Of a stretch of DNA of 64,000 bases, positions 30,094 to 39,348 are shown one piece after another. The translations under genes were made by a program, and so were the position numbers. The notes below the pieces were generated by a model. That model was not told where the DNA came from and searched no databases. It was given only the letters and a program-made list of their open reading frames with translations. Position 1 is the first letter of the stretch, and each line of letters begins with the position of its first letter. The stretch is from Rodentibacter sp. Ppn85. Its GTDB lineage: Bacteria > Pseudomonadota > Gammaproteobacteria > Enterobacterales > Pasteurellaceae. The stretch is taken from positions 1 to 64,000 of the forward strand of contig NZ_MLHS01000035.1 in the NCBI RefSeq assembly GCF_001999335.1. Reading direction: 5' to 3'.

Positions 30094-30900
30094 TTAAAAT
30101 ACTCTTGAGCCGTCATACGGCGATTTAGTCGGCATATGTGGTATGCCGCCGAAATTAAGCATATTTCCGAATTTTTTAAGACACGTTTCCGCTCGCCCGT
30201 CACAACCGGGATAAACTTTAATAACGGTGCCGACCGAGAGCTTTTGTGTTCCACCCATTAATGTCAATTTATTGTGCTCATGTATTGTCACCGCCCGCAC
30301 CTCGCGCACGCCGTCATCTTGCCATTCAATAAACCCCGCATTAAACCAACCTTGCGGCAGATTATCGGGAAGATTCACCGTAATTGATGCGCCATCCATC
30401 GCACTAATTATCAATCCCGCAACCACAAAATTGCCAGGTTTCACTTTACAGTCCCCGTCGTATAACGTATAAGGGCAGTTGCGCCCCCAGGTCAGCCGCA
30501 AGCCGGCGCTTTCCATTGTTGCCGATAAACCTGCCGAAATAAGTTGGGTTTTGGCAATATCCGGGCGTTTGGCTTCAATAATAGTACCAATCCACACTAC
30601 CCGAATTTCGGTGTCCATCCAATTAAGGCGCATGATAGTGAGTGTGACCGTTTGACTTGGCGCAATGCCGCGATAGAGTCGGGCAACGGGATTATTACTT
30701 GGTAACGTGACCGTTACATTCTCGCCTGTGCGTCGTCCTTCGTCGCCAATTGCGGTGGCAAGCCATTTTTCACCATTAATTTCTAAGTCTTTGTCGGCAT
30801 CACAAAAGCGCCAGATTTTCTCATTATCGCCGCGCACAAACTGATAAAGATTCACCGGCTGCCCATCAGCAATAGAATGGGTTTTATCTAAATAACTCAT
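30094..30900 (-). CDS. Minor tail protein of the gpL/BR0599 type with cysteine quartet
   Basis: The 268-residue product has an N-terminal beta domain (MSYLDKTHSIADGQPVNLYQ) and the C-terminal family block GNMLNFGGIPHMP. Four cysteines in the second half (NCPY, DCKV, GCDGRAETC) occur at positions like those that bind an iron-sulfur cluster in lambda gpL. The gene lies between the large hub-like gene and the tip genes, as gpL does between tape measure and gpJ. The metal centre is an inference. Confidence 0.75.
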   Translation of the reverse strand: MSYLDKTHSIADGQPVNLYQFVRGDNEKIWRFCDADKDLEINGEKWLATAIGDEGRRTGENVTVTLPSNNPVARLYRGIAPSQTVTLTIMRLNWMDTEIRVVWIGTIIEAKRPDIAKTQLISAGLSATMESAGLRLTWGRNCPYTLYDGDCKVKPGNFVVAGLIISAMDGASITVNLPDNLPQGWFNAGFIEWQDDGVREVRAVTIHEHNKLTLMGGTQKLSVGTVIKVYPGCDGRAETCLKKFGNMLNFGGIPHMPTKSPYDGSRVF

Positions 30901-30903
30901 CTT

Positions 30904-30942
30904 TTTAAATCCTGTTTAAATACCGTTTAAACCTACTTTAAA
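30904..30942. repeat. Four TTTAAA boxes at an exact 11-bp period
   Basis: TTTAAA begins at 30904, 30915, 30926 and 30937. The array fills the junction between the 565-residue gene (stop in the last box) and the gpL-like gene. The role is unknown; it could be a local expansion or a helically phased site. Confidence 0.6.
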
Positions 30943-32635
30943 GCGATGTTTCAAGCTCATCACGCAACCCGCGAAAACTCACCGTCACCGTTGCCGTCCC
31001 GTCGGCATCGGTATGATGCACCCAGCTGACGGTGTCACTCTCAAGTCGAGAGAGGGTGAGAAACGAAATTTTTAAAATCTCATTTTGCTTGATGTTGATG
31101 GCATCTCCATCAAGTGCCAACCGCTCGGTTTGACTATCGACAACATTTGACGAACGTATTCGTCGGTAAAAAATGCGCCCGCCGGTGCACTCAATGCGTA
31201 TATCCTGTCGTCCGGTTTGCTTTTGCAGTGCGCCGGTGTAATTGATAGAGACAATATCTAAGGTTTTGCCGAGAATATCGCTTGTCGGTGTGACATCCGT
31301 GCTTGATGTTGCCACCCAAATTACCCGTTGGCGACCCCGTAGAAAATAAAACAGATTACGCAGTTTGCGTTGTTCTTCCCGCCCCGTTGCAATAAAACGG
31401 TGTGCCGTAATTTGCATCGCTTTATTGGCAGTGTCCAGGTAATGCGGCAAGCCCGTCTCGTTATCAAGCGTTTGAATAAGCCGTGCATATTGTACCGTGA
31501 TATCTTCCGACCACGCCGAGGTCGGCTCTAACACCGGGTGATGGCGATAACGCGGCAAATAACCGACATCATCAGACCACGAATTATGCTCATGGAGCTG
31601 CAGGCGGATTTGTGCCGTAGAGACGTTATCACTTAGCCGACGGACTTGTGGCATGTCCGTCAATACCGCCGAGCGAAGCGGATAAACTTGGGTTTGTGTG
31701 CGGTCAAAACTACCGACAATCGGGCGTTTTATCGTAATTTTATTTGCCTTCAGGGCGCTGATTTCGACCATCTCTTTTCTTTTTTCGGTCATCAAAATAG
31801 CACGACCGCCCACTGAAAAATCATAGCCCGCCGTCTTGATATTTATCTCGCTCTGCCCTTGTTTGATATCATCTAATAAATAAGCACAGTCGGTAAATAT
31901 CGGCATAGACCAAACCCGTGAACCATACGCATAGAGCGCATTTTCAAAGCGTTGGCGTTCAATATTGCTAAATGCGACTTTAAACTCAAAGGTTCTGCGC
32001 GGTGATAAACGGCGGGCAATACGTTGCTCGGCACCGGTTACCGATTGATGCACGCGGGTTAAAAACTCAAGGTTTTCGGTTAGACCGTCAGACCAGTCCG
32101 GGAAAAATTGCCAATCGGTCGAACGCGAACCGATAATGTGCAATGTTACGGGGGGCTTACCCAAAAAATTAAATGTCACAACGCAATCAATCACCGCAGA
32201 ACCGTTCATACCGACATTGACTTGCCATTTTTTAAGCGAAAGCGCGTTAAACGTGCCGCTTTTTATCCCGATAAGCTCAATGCCTTCACCACCGGTAACA
32301 GAGACCGAGAGCAGTTTTACCGCACTTCTGTTGGCGTTCCAGACCTGAACATTAAACACTTGCTCGGTTGAAATTGCCCCCAAATTGACCGTGTGCGGAA
32401 TAACAATAATGCGCTTATATAAATCCGCGTAATAGTTCGCCACGATATGGGCTTGGGTTGGCTGTGTTAAATCCGGCTGTAAGCCCGGCGTAAGTTTGCC
32501 GGTTTGCAAACGGGCAGGCGGGCGTAATAGGCGTTGATTTGCCCCGCGGTGTGTAAACAAGCGGTCAAGATACCCCGTATCTTTAAGTTGTGCCGTTGCC
32601 CCTGTTTTTACTTTAAATGCGGTAATATCAGCCAT
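30938..32635 (-). CDS. Large minor tail protein
   Basis: The 565-residue product begins MADITAFKVKTGATAQLKDT and contains beta-rich segments such as TFEFKVAFSNIERQRFENAL (about residue 215) and FYFLRGRQRVIWVATSSTDV (about 430). It stands third after the tape measure gene in the tail operon. Similar large proteins in B3/D3112-type phages occupy this place and are distal-tail or hub components. Family assignment is by position and general character; it is not a sharp motif match. Confidence 0.65.
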   Translation of the reverse strand: MADITAFKVKTGATAQLKDTGYLDRLFTHRGANQRLLRPPARLQTGKLTPGLQPDLTQPTQAHIVANYYADLYKRIIVIPHTVNLGAISTEQVFNVQVWNANRSAVKLLSVSVTGGEGIELIGIKSGTFNALSLKKWQVNVGMNGSAVIDCVVTFNFLGKPPVTLHIIGSRSTDWQFFPDWSDGLTENLEFLTRVHQSVTGAEQRIARRLSPRRTFEFKVAFSNIERQRFENALYAYGSRVWSMPIFTDCAYLLDDIKQGQSEINIKTAGYDFSVGGRAILMTEKRKEMVEISALKANKITIKRPIVGSFDRTQTQVYPLRSAVLTDMPQVRRLSDNVSTAQIRLQLHEHNSWSDDVGYLPRYRHHPVLEPTSAWSEDITVQYARLIQTLDNETGLPHYLDTANKAMQITAHRFIATGREEQRKLRNLFYFLRGRQRVIWVATSSTDVTPTSDILGKTLDIVSINYTGALQKQTGRQDIRIECTGGRIFYRRIRSSNVVDSQTERLALDGDAINIKQNEILKISFLTLSRLESDTVSWVHHTDADGTATVTVSFRGLRDELETSL

Positions 32636-32640
32636 AAAAT

Positions 32641-33606
32641 CTACTCAATGATGCGATAAGCTACGCCTTGGGTTCCGGAATTATTTTTACCTTCTTCAAT
32701 TCGGCTTTCATTTCGAGCGTCATACTGTGCACTCGGGATAATCATCCAACGCTCGCCATTAATCTCTAAAATTTGACGCGGCTGAATACCGGTCATCGTG
32801 CATTCATAGCGGTCCGGCAAGGTACCAAGCCGTCGAAACACCCCATCTATGCCATGAGCAATCAAACTATGCGGACACGGTATTAACGCCTGACCAAACT
32901 TGGATTGACTAAACAGGATTAACAATCTATCCGGGTGATAAGTATAGTTATCCTCAAACATCGATGCCCGACCCAGAGATAATACATACCGTCCGCACTC
33001 GGCTTTACCTAAGTTGGAAAAATCATTAACGCTTGCCGGGGCAAAATACCACGGTGAGCGTTTATCACCGCTAATACCGTCGGCTCTAACCACCGCTTGA
33101 TTGCCGGTTGCCCCATTTGAAAACCCGTAAGTGTGATCAACATTTTGATAATGTCCATAACTGTCTGTAATAAATGTGCCGTAAGCATACTGACCACCAA
33201 TATAATCGCCTTCTTTATCAAGTGTACCAAAACCGAAGTGGCGAAATTTTTCCGTTTCAATTTGCACGACAACATGCAGGTACTTAGCCGTACCGAAAAA
33301 ATCGTATGAGACATAATCACCGTTATTAATTTGTGTCGTGGTCGTGTTGATTTCGCGATAAGCATTGAGTCTTGACGCCCCCGGTTGCTCATACGGTTTT
33401 TTATTTTTGTCAAATCCGGTGTTTGCACAGATCAACAAATTTTTATTATTTGAACTTAAATAAAGTGTCCAAAAGCCCTCTTTACCATGTAAATAAAGTG
33501 CATTATTTTCGGTTTTATCAATTATCCAACCTTGTTGCGTGGCGAATTCCCCTAATTTAATCAGTAGCTCATTGAGTGTTTTTGCCGTACCTGTTTGATA
33601 TGCCAT
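32641..33606 (-). CDS. Phage tail protein, paralogue B
   Basis: The 321-residue product starts MAYQTGTAKTLNELLIKLGE and ends with LEINGERWMIIPSAQYDARN and GTQGVAYRIIE. It shares the start MAY-TGTA, the early WTxL block and general layout with the next gene upstream (33607-34602). The two are adjacent without a gap, probably an old tandem duplication within the tail module. Likely a distal tail or baseplate-like component. Confidence 0.65.
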   Translation of the reverse strand: MAYQTGTAKTLNELLIKLGEFATQQGWIIDKTENNALYLHGKEGFWTLYLSSNNKNLLICANTGFDKNKKPYEQPGASRLNAYREINTTTTQINNGDYVSYDFFGTAKYLHVVVQIETEKFRHFGFGTLDKEGDYIGGQYAYGTFITDSYGHYQNVDHTYGFSNGATGNQAVVRADGISGDKRSPWYFAPASVNDFSNLGKAECGRYVLSLGRASMFEDNYTYHPDRLLILFSQSKFGQALIPCPHSLIAHGIDGVFRRLGTLPDRYECTMTGIQPRQILEINGERWMIIPSAQYDARNESRIEEGKNNSGTQGVAYRIIE

Positions 33607-34602
33607 TTATGCCTCCGATGTTTCCATGACAAAATAATCTTTCGTATTCACTCTAAAGCCGCCATTAAAAACAATGCCGGTTCTTGTGGTGTCAAAGGTC
33701 ACTTTATCACCCGCCGCACGTTGGATACCGGGTATCCAGTAAATCCCCTCCATCGCACCCCACCGATTACCACCCTGACTGGATTTTCCATTGCTAAAAA
33801 ACTCGACCGGGATAAGTGGAAAACTACCGCCCGGCGAGGCACCCAGCGCACTTAAAATTTGCGGTTGTTTATATCGGTTGTAGATGTTGTAATTCCCCAT
33901 TGGAAACAAATATTGCCCCCCGGAATCTCCGGTAAGGTTTTTATTATTCTCACCGTAAAAATCACGCCACGATTGGTCCGGTGTAATTAACCAACAATTG
34001 CCGTAAAGTGGATTGACAATCGACGAATTAAACTGATCAGCCTGTGAATAACGAATCCGTACCGCACTTTTAATATCACTAATTAAAGGGGCACTGCCGG
34101 CAATACAAAGCGGATAAGGGTATTCGGTCGGCGGTACGGTGGGTAAAATAAAGCCTAAATATGCACTTGAGCACACTTGCGAGATACGCGTAACAATCTT
34201 GCAACAACGCCCGCTTGCAACGATGTGATATTCAATCGGACGGTTGTCGGCAAACAGTGCCACACCCGGCGAACAGTTAAGCATGCCGGTGCTGATATTG
34301 TTATTTTTGACCAATTCTTTGTTATAAAACGTACCGCCCCAAAAATTTAAGTTGTACGTATCATCAACGACCAAGTTATCCGTTGAAGCACAAATATAAA
34401 TATCCTGCTCAATGCCCGTGCCGGTTGATTTCCACGCGATTTGGCGAATTTCTTTTTGTGTTGTCGTGGCGGGGATTGTGCGGTCAAACAATACCGTCCA
34501 GTTTTGCCCGTTAGCGACTAACGTCGGATCGGTTGTCAGAAATTTGTTTAAAATATCAAGCAAATCACGCTCATTTTGTGCTGTGCCTGTCTTATAAGCC
34601 AT
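33607..34602 (-). CDS. Phage tail protein, paralogue A
   Basis: The 331-residue product begins MAYKTGTAQNERDLLDILNK, similar to the start of its neighbour. Several blocks (DNRPIEYHIVASGRCCKIVT; YWIPGIQRAAGDKVTF; TKDYFVMETSEA) correspond to segments in the neighbour. It lies 9 bp after the tape measure gene. Role as tail component is taken from position in the operon. Confidence 0.65.
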   Translation of the reverse strand: MAYKTGTAQNERDLLDILNKFLTTDPTLVANGQNWTVLFDRTIPATTTQKEIRQIAWKSTGTGIEQDIYICASTDNLVVDDTYNLNFWGGTFYNKELVKNNNISTGMLNCSPGVALFADNRPIEYHIVASGRCCKIVTRISQVCSSAYLGFILPTVPPTEYPYPLCIAGSAPLISDIKSAVRIRYSQADQFNSSIVNPLYGNCWLITPDQSWRDFYGENNKNLTGDSGGQYLFPMGNYNIYNRYKQPQILSALGASPGGSFPLIPVEFFSNGKSSQGGNRWGAMEGIYWIPGIQRAAGDKVTFDTTRTGIVFNGGFRVNTKDYFVMETSEA

Positions 34603-34611
34603 TTTTAACCT

Positions 34612-37600
34612 CTAATTTAATGCTTGTTTAAGTGTCTCTTTGTTTGCGACGAGAAATGTCATCACCGCACGCCCGCCATCTACCGAATTAAGTCCGGCAG
34701 TAAAGAGTTCTGCGCTATCCACCGCGAGGGTTTGTTGAATATTGACAGGAGATGCTACGACTTGCGAATCTCTATGCCCCTCGCGTAGCGAATCACTTAA
34801 CCCCGGCTCGCGATAGGTCGGCATACTCGGGCTTGATACCACACCACCGCTTGCGTATTGACGCAGTTGCCCACGATTAATGGCATGTAAAAAATCGACA
34901 CCGTAGCGTGATACGGCTGCCGCCCGGACGACATATTCGCCGTTGGAAAGTCGTGCGGGAATAGAATCCGATGTGCTTGTGCCGGCACCACGTATATAAC
35001 CACCGGTTGCCGCACTCACCGCCCCGGCAGCACTACCCGCAAATCCTAACCAACCGCCGACCGCACTACTGGTTTGCATCGCCAGTTGTTGGGCGGCGAT
35101 TTGCGCCATCGCATTTACTACCGTTAAAGCGAGATTTTTTACCGCATCACGCAACGACATCGTCCCTTTTGCCAGCCCCATCAGAGCGGATTGAATCCCC
35201 TGTGTTAAGCCGTCTTTAAAGGCTTTTTCCATCTCATTGCCGGCGCTTTTTAACTCTTCAATCTTCATTTTCATATTGTCGAGCATGGTGCGGGCTTGCT
35301 CGCCTTGCGCACCCGGCATTTGGGCGAGTTTCTCAAGTAACGGAATTTGCTTTTCAATTTCCGCAACGGTGTTGGCATAGACTTGTTTAAGCTGCTGTTG
35401 CCCCTCAAGATGAGTAAGAATACCGACTTGCACTTGTGCTTGAATTTTTTGCTCTTGGGCGCTTTGATTTTGATAAATTTTGTTAAGCTCTGCTTGTACG
35501 CCGTTGATTTGGACTTTAGCTTGCTCCAACGGCAGGATTTTTTTAATAAGATTAATTCCATCAACATTTGAGTGTTTTTGGAACTCGGCTAAGAGCTTGT
35601 TATAACGCCCTTCAATATCCGTTAAATTGGCTTTCACTTCTTGCCCGGTTAAGCGCAAATACTGCACGTTCAACGCCAGGTTTTTATCGGTCGGATCGTA
35701 TGTTGCTTTTTTTGATGAGCGGGCATGTTTTTTGGCTTTTTCTGCCGCTTCAATTTGTTCAGCGAGTGCATCGGCTTTAGCGAGATCATCACCGGTCAAT
35801 CCTTTTTGTCGGCTTTGCTCTTTAATCCGTGCCGCCGTCCCTTTAGTTTTGCCGGTGAGTTGGTTTTGTAGGCTATCAAGATAATTCCCGGTTTCTTTTT
35901 GCTGTTTGGCTTGCTCAAGTTGTTTTTGCAAGCCAATCACCATGTTAAAGCGCTCAATAATCGGATCTAATTCGGCAGCCGTTTTACCGGCACGTGCGCC
36001 CAATGCGCGAAACTCATCACGCATCGCTTCAAGTTGTTGGGTCGCACTCATTGTCGTACCGACAAGTTCGTTGCGGATTTTCTTCTCAAACTTATCAAGC
36101 TCACCCACCGACGTATTCATTTGCGCTTCCACTTTTTTGATTTCGTCGGTGATGAGTTTAATGGCTTCCGGGGCACTCGGGTCGCCGATGTCTTTTAACT
36201 TCTGCGCCAACTCGCCACCGGCGGCAATCGCCTCGTTAAATGCGGCGGTAAGTTGCTGTTGGTTTAAATCCGCCAGCATACCGGTAGCATCGGACAAGTC
36301 ATTGATGGTCGCTTGTAACACCTTAATTTTTGTATTGATGTCATTGATTTCGTCGGCATTAATGAGTCCGCCCATGACACTTGTGCGGTTAGTATTCAGT
36401 AATTCATTGCGACGTTGAATCAATGCATCAAGCTGTGATTTAGCCTCTTCAATCGCTTTATTATTAATATCAACCTGACTGATACGTTCGCTAAACCCAC
36501 CGATTTCACCGAGTTTAGTCCGCGCTTCAATAAGTGCTTCGGTTTTTTCGATGTTGGATTGGATACTATTTGCCGTTTGTTGATATGCCGTATCAAGTTC
36601 TGCTTCTTTGCCCTTGATGTATTCATACGCAGCATAAAGTCCGAAAATCGCCGTAATCGCCAGCCCAATCGGACCGCCGGCAAGTGCCAGCAAACTTTGA
36701 CCCAAGCCGCTAAATGTCGCCGTTCGCATAGCTAACGCAAGATGACGGTTTGCCAATGCAAGGCGTTCTGTTGCCAGTGTCGCTTTCTCTGTCGAGGCTG
36801 CCATTGCGACCGCCGACTGTGCGGCTTTAACTTCAATTGCTGCGCGGGCGACAAGCGTGTTATTGGCAACGGCGGTGACGGCAGAATTGCGCACCATTGC
36901 GGCGGCACTTTGTACCATACCTGCCGTGAAACGGGATGCCATTGCCACCGCAACAACCAGCCCAATATTGCCGAGCGCATTCAGATTTGATGCCAATCCG
37001 GAAAGCGCCCCGGCAACGGCACCGGTGACTGAAACGGCATTATTGGTTTGATTAATCCAATCGCTCCAACTGTTTTTTAATTGATTTGCCGCCCGCCCGA
37101 TAGTCAGTGGCATGGATTCGTATTGCTTTTGGATTTCCGCTGCCGCTTCTTTGGTTGCCCCTAAGATAAGTTGCGGCGTAAGTTCTCCCGCTTCTGCCAT
37201 TTTGCGTAACTCACCACGGGTTTTACCGAGGGATTTTTGCAACACTTCTAAAAAAATCGGCATTTGTTCGGCAACCGAGTTAAATTCCTCACCACGCAAT
37301 GTACCGGAGGCTAACCCTTGCGATAATTGGATAATCGCGGCTTGCGCTTCTTGCGGGAGGGCACCGGATACCACGACCATTTGTTGTAACGTACGCGTAA
37401 ATTGTAAAAGTTCCGCGCTGTTGGCTTTATTACCTAACGCGCGAAATACGCGGGTATAAAGTTCGGCAGTGGAGGCGAAGGCATTTCCCGTCTCATTTGA
37501 AATATCCATGAGTTCACGAAATGTGCCTTTTGCCTCATTATTAGAACGGGAAACTAAACGGATGCGTGCCTGATAGCTGTTCATGGCATCGGCATCTAAT

Positions 37601-37905
37601 AAGATACTTTTAACGCCTAATGACACCCCGGTAATGGCGGCAAAGCCCAGTAATTGGGATTTAAAGCTGTTGAGTTGTTGGGTAACGTGGGTAATGTCGG
37701 ATTTTGTTTGTTTGAGGTTTTTATTAAGCAACACCGTCGCCTTATCAAGCGTATTTAACCCTTGCGCACCGGCTTTACCTTGCACCCCCAAACGGTCACT
37801 TGCCGCACCGGTGCCGGAAAGCTCGGCTTTAATTTGTTTTAAATTACGCAATGCCGAATCCACGTCGGCTTTAATGCGCATCGCAAGCGTTAAAGTCTCT
37901 GCCAT
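34612..37905 (-). CDS. Tail tape measure protein
   Basis: This protein sets the length of the tail tube. The 1097-residue product begins MAETLTLAMRIKADVDSALR and has the lambda/Mu-family N-terminal domain (AALRNLKQIKAELSGTG-like start, then FRALGNKANSAELLQFTRTL and LSQGLASGTLRGEEFNSVAE around residues 165-210). Hydrophobic segments follow near 285-330 and 400-430, then long helices rich in Glu, Lys and Gln. The size predicts a long flexible tail. It directly follows the frameshifted chaperone pair, as in lambda G-T-H. Confidence 0.92.
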   Translation of the reverse strand: MAETLTLAMRIKADVDSALRNLKQIKAELSGTGAASDRLGVQGKAGAQGLNTLDKATVLLNKNLKQTKSDITHVTQQLNSFKSQLLGFAAITGVSLGVKSILLDADAMNSYQARIRLVSRSNNEAKGTFRELMDISNETGNAFASTAELYTRVFRALGNKANSAELLQFTRTLQQMVVVSGALPQEAQAAIIQLSQGLASGTLRGEEFNSVAEQMPIFLEVLQKSLGKTRGELRKMAEAGELTPQLILGATKEAAAEIQKQYESMPLTIGRAANQLKNSWSDWINQTNNAVSVTGAVAGALSGLASNLNALGNIGLVVAVAMASRFTAGMVQSAAAMVRNSAVTAVANNTLVARAAIEVKAAQSAVAMAASTEKATLATERLALANRHLALAMRTATFSGLGQSLLALAGGPIGLAITAIFGLYAAYEYIKGKEAELDTAYQQTANSIQSNIEKTEALIEARTKLGEIGGFSERISQVDINNKAIEEAKSQLDALIQRRNELLNTNRTSVMGGLINADEINDINTKIKVLQATINDLSDATGMLADLNQQQLTAAFNEAIAAGGELAQKLKDIGDPSAPEAIKLITDEIKKVEAQMNTSVGELDKFEKKIRNELVGTTMSATQQLEAMRDEFRALGARAGKTAAELDPIIERFNMVIGLQKQLEQAKQQKETGNYLDSLQNQLTGKTKGTAARIKEQSRQKGLTGDDLAKADALAEQIEAAEKAKKHARSSKKATYDPTDKNLALNVQYLRLTGQEVKANLTDIEGRYNKLLAEFQKHSNVDGINLIKKILPLEQAKVQINGVQAELNKIYQNQSAQEQKIQAQVQVGILTHLEGQQQLKQVYANTVAEIEKQIPLLEKLAQMPGAQGEQARTMLDNMKMKIEELKSAGNEMEKAFKDGLTQGIQSALMGLAKGTMSLRDAVKNLALTVVNAMAQIAAQQLAMQTSSAVGGWLGFAGSAAGAVSAATGGYIRGAGTSTSDSIPARLSNGEYVVRAAAVSRYGVDFLHAINRGQLRQYASGGVVSSPSMPTYREPGLSDSLREGHRDSQVVASPVNIQQTLAVDSAELFTAGLNSVDGGRAVMTFLVANKETLKQALN

Positions 37906-37931
37906 AAATTCACCTCAAAAAGACCGTACTG

Positions 37932-38204
37932 CTAGTCGGTCAGATCCTTGATATAATTTGTTAAGTCGCTCCCGCCACTAAAACCGACCGCACAATCGGT
38001 CGCACGGGCGGCACGTTCACGGCGGGCACGCAACAAGGATTTTTCGTAAAAAAGAATAAGCTGTCGGGCGGTATAATGTCCCAGTTCGCTAAATTGATGA
38101 CCGTTTGCGATAAGATGCTCTATAAGTTCGCCCCAATCAGTTTCTCTGCATTGGTCTTTGCCAGTTTTTCGATGAGCGGTTGTACCGCTTTTCGGGTAAA
38201 AAAA
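37932..38204 (-). CDS. Tail assembly chaperone extension reached by -1 frameshift
   Basis: This frame has no start codon. In the -1 frame relative to the upstream chaperone a TGA stands just before the slip site. The frame then stays open to TAG at 37932-37934. Its product includes DWGELIEHLIANGH, YTARQLILFYEKSLLRARRE and AVGFSGGSDL, typical of the second half of G-T style chaperones of such phages. A fusion of about 115 + 88 residues (about 203) would result. Without this frame the gap before the tape measure gene would be unexplained. Confidence 0.85.
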   Translation of the reverse strand, partial: FFYPKSGTTAHRKTGKDQCRETDWGELIEHLIANGHQFSELGHYTARQLILFYEKSLLRARRERAARATDCAVGFSGGSDLTNYIKDLTD

Positions 38205-38542
38205 TCACTGTTGACCGCCCACCACAACAAAATCAAATCTTCGCCCTCTTTTGCCTCAAGATTGGCAATGAACGCCGGGGTTTTACCTGTTGATATGGCG
38301 ACCAGCTCAATGATGTCGTGGTAGTTGTCGCTTAACGCTTGCATAATCTGTTCAAACTTGATGTCATCTGGTGACCCGTCCCCAAGAATTGCCCGCAGAC
38401 CGGCAACAAACGGCGTGAATTTTGCATGGTGTTGCATTTGCTGAAGGAGCGTGTATTCTTTCACGGTCACCGTTTCACCACCGACGGTGATGTCGCGATT
38501 AGGGTAGAGAATGTCAAGTTCAGAAGGAGCCGGAGTGTTCAT
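38120..38542 (-). CDS. Tail assembly chaperone, unshifted form
   Basis: The 140-residue product begins MNTPAPSELDILYPNRDITV and carries the chaperone pattern GGETVTVKEYTLLQQMQHHA and LVAISTGKTPAFIANLEAKE. It ends TNAEKLIGANL in the zero frame. It lies between the tail tube and tape measure genes, the place of lambda gpG. A slip site at residues 114-115 feeds an extended form (37932-38204). Confidence 0.85.
   Translation of the reverse strand: MNTPAPSELDILYPNRDITVGGETVTVKEYTLLQQMQHHAKFTPFVAGLRAILGDGSPDDIKFEQIMQALSDNYHDIIELVAISTGKTPAFIANLEAKEGEDLILLWWAVNSDFFTRKAVQPLIEKLAKTNAEKLIGANL
38198..38204 (-). promoter_or_regulatory. Slippery heptamer T TTT TTT for programmed -1 frameshift
   Basis: On the coding strand the zero frame reads GAT TTT TTT ACC, so the seven T residues have the X XXX YYY phase needed for tandem slippage. 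The alternative frame is blocked upstream by TGA that overlaps the heptamer by two bases, so entry is possible only here. Confidence 0.8.
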
Positions 38543-38601
38543 TTTTATGCCTTAATTTTACTTTTGCGTGGAATTCCCCAGGTATTCCCTAGGGAATGAA
38601 T

Positions 38602-39348
38602 TTATTTGCGGATTTTAATCACGCGACCAAAGCGGCCGAGCGCTTTATCACCGACCTTAGTAGTGTCAGCAAGCACCTGGGCTTTAGTAGATAACGCATC
38701 TAATGAGTTATCGTTATTAATCAGATTTAGGGCTTCCGTCGGGTTAAAATTAACTTTATAAAGCTCAACAACCGTCCATTCGTTCAGCTCCGCTAAGTTC
38801 ATCCCTTCAAAACGCAAGAAAAGATCCTGTGGATTTTCGGTAAGCATTGCCACACTTTCTGAAGCGCCGTGCTTGTATGCCACTGTGTCGGTGTTATTCT
38901 GAATGTCTTTCAAAAATTCCACTGCACCGAAAATTGGATCAACGCTGTAATCCGTACCCTCAACCAGAGACCCGATTTTGACTTCGCTCACATCTTGATG
39001 TGCCAAAGTGATACGATCACCCGCTTTGATTTCTTTCGGTAGCGCCTCGCCGGAGACGCTCGCCGCTTCTTTTTTTGAGGCGCTACCCAACAGGGTCAAA
39101 CTCAAATTTTCAACGCTTAATTCGTGAAATTTAGCGGATATTTCGCCAGATTTCCCAGTGATAATTTTGCGCACTTTTTGACGCGCGCCGGAATAGGATT
39201 CGGTGTGTTCAAAACTTTCCACACTTAATGAAATGGATAGCTCGGACACATCACCTACCCAGCGTTGCGCGCCGATGTTGCCCATTGCGTCACGCACAGC
39301 AAGATAAAGCTTGCCCTGACCGTAAGAATATGTTTCAACGTGTGCCAT
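38602..39348 (-). CDS. Major tail tube protein
   Basis: The 248-residue product begins MAHVETYSYGQGKLYLAVRD. SLSVESFEHTESYSGARQKV is a block common in lambda-type tube proteins of Mu-like siphophages, and the rest is beta-rich. No tail sheath gene is present anywhere in the operon, so the tail is non-contractile, unlike Mu itself. The gene precedes the chaperone pair. Confidence 0.85.
   Translation of the reverse strand: MAHVETYSYGQGKLYLAVRDAMGNIGAQRWVGDVSELSISLSVESFEHTESYSGARQKVRKIITGKSGEISAKFHELSVENLSLTLLGSASKKEAASVSGEALPKEIKAGDRITLAHQDVSEVKIGSLVEGTDYSVDPIFGAVEFLKDIQNNTDTVAYKHGASESVAMLTENPQDLFLRFEGMNLAELNEWTVVELYKVNFNPTEALNLINNDNSLDALSTKAQVLADTTKVGDKALGRFGRVIKIRK

Noticed and set aside
35568-36418. 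Plus-strand frames of 70-170 codons inside the tape measure gene
   Set aside because: They are antisense to a well-supported 1097-residue gene, with low-complexity Ser/Ala translations; shadows only.
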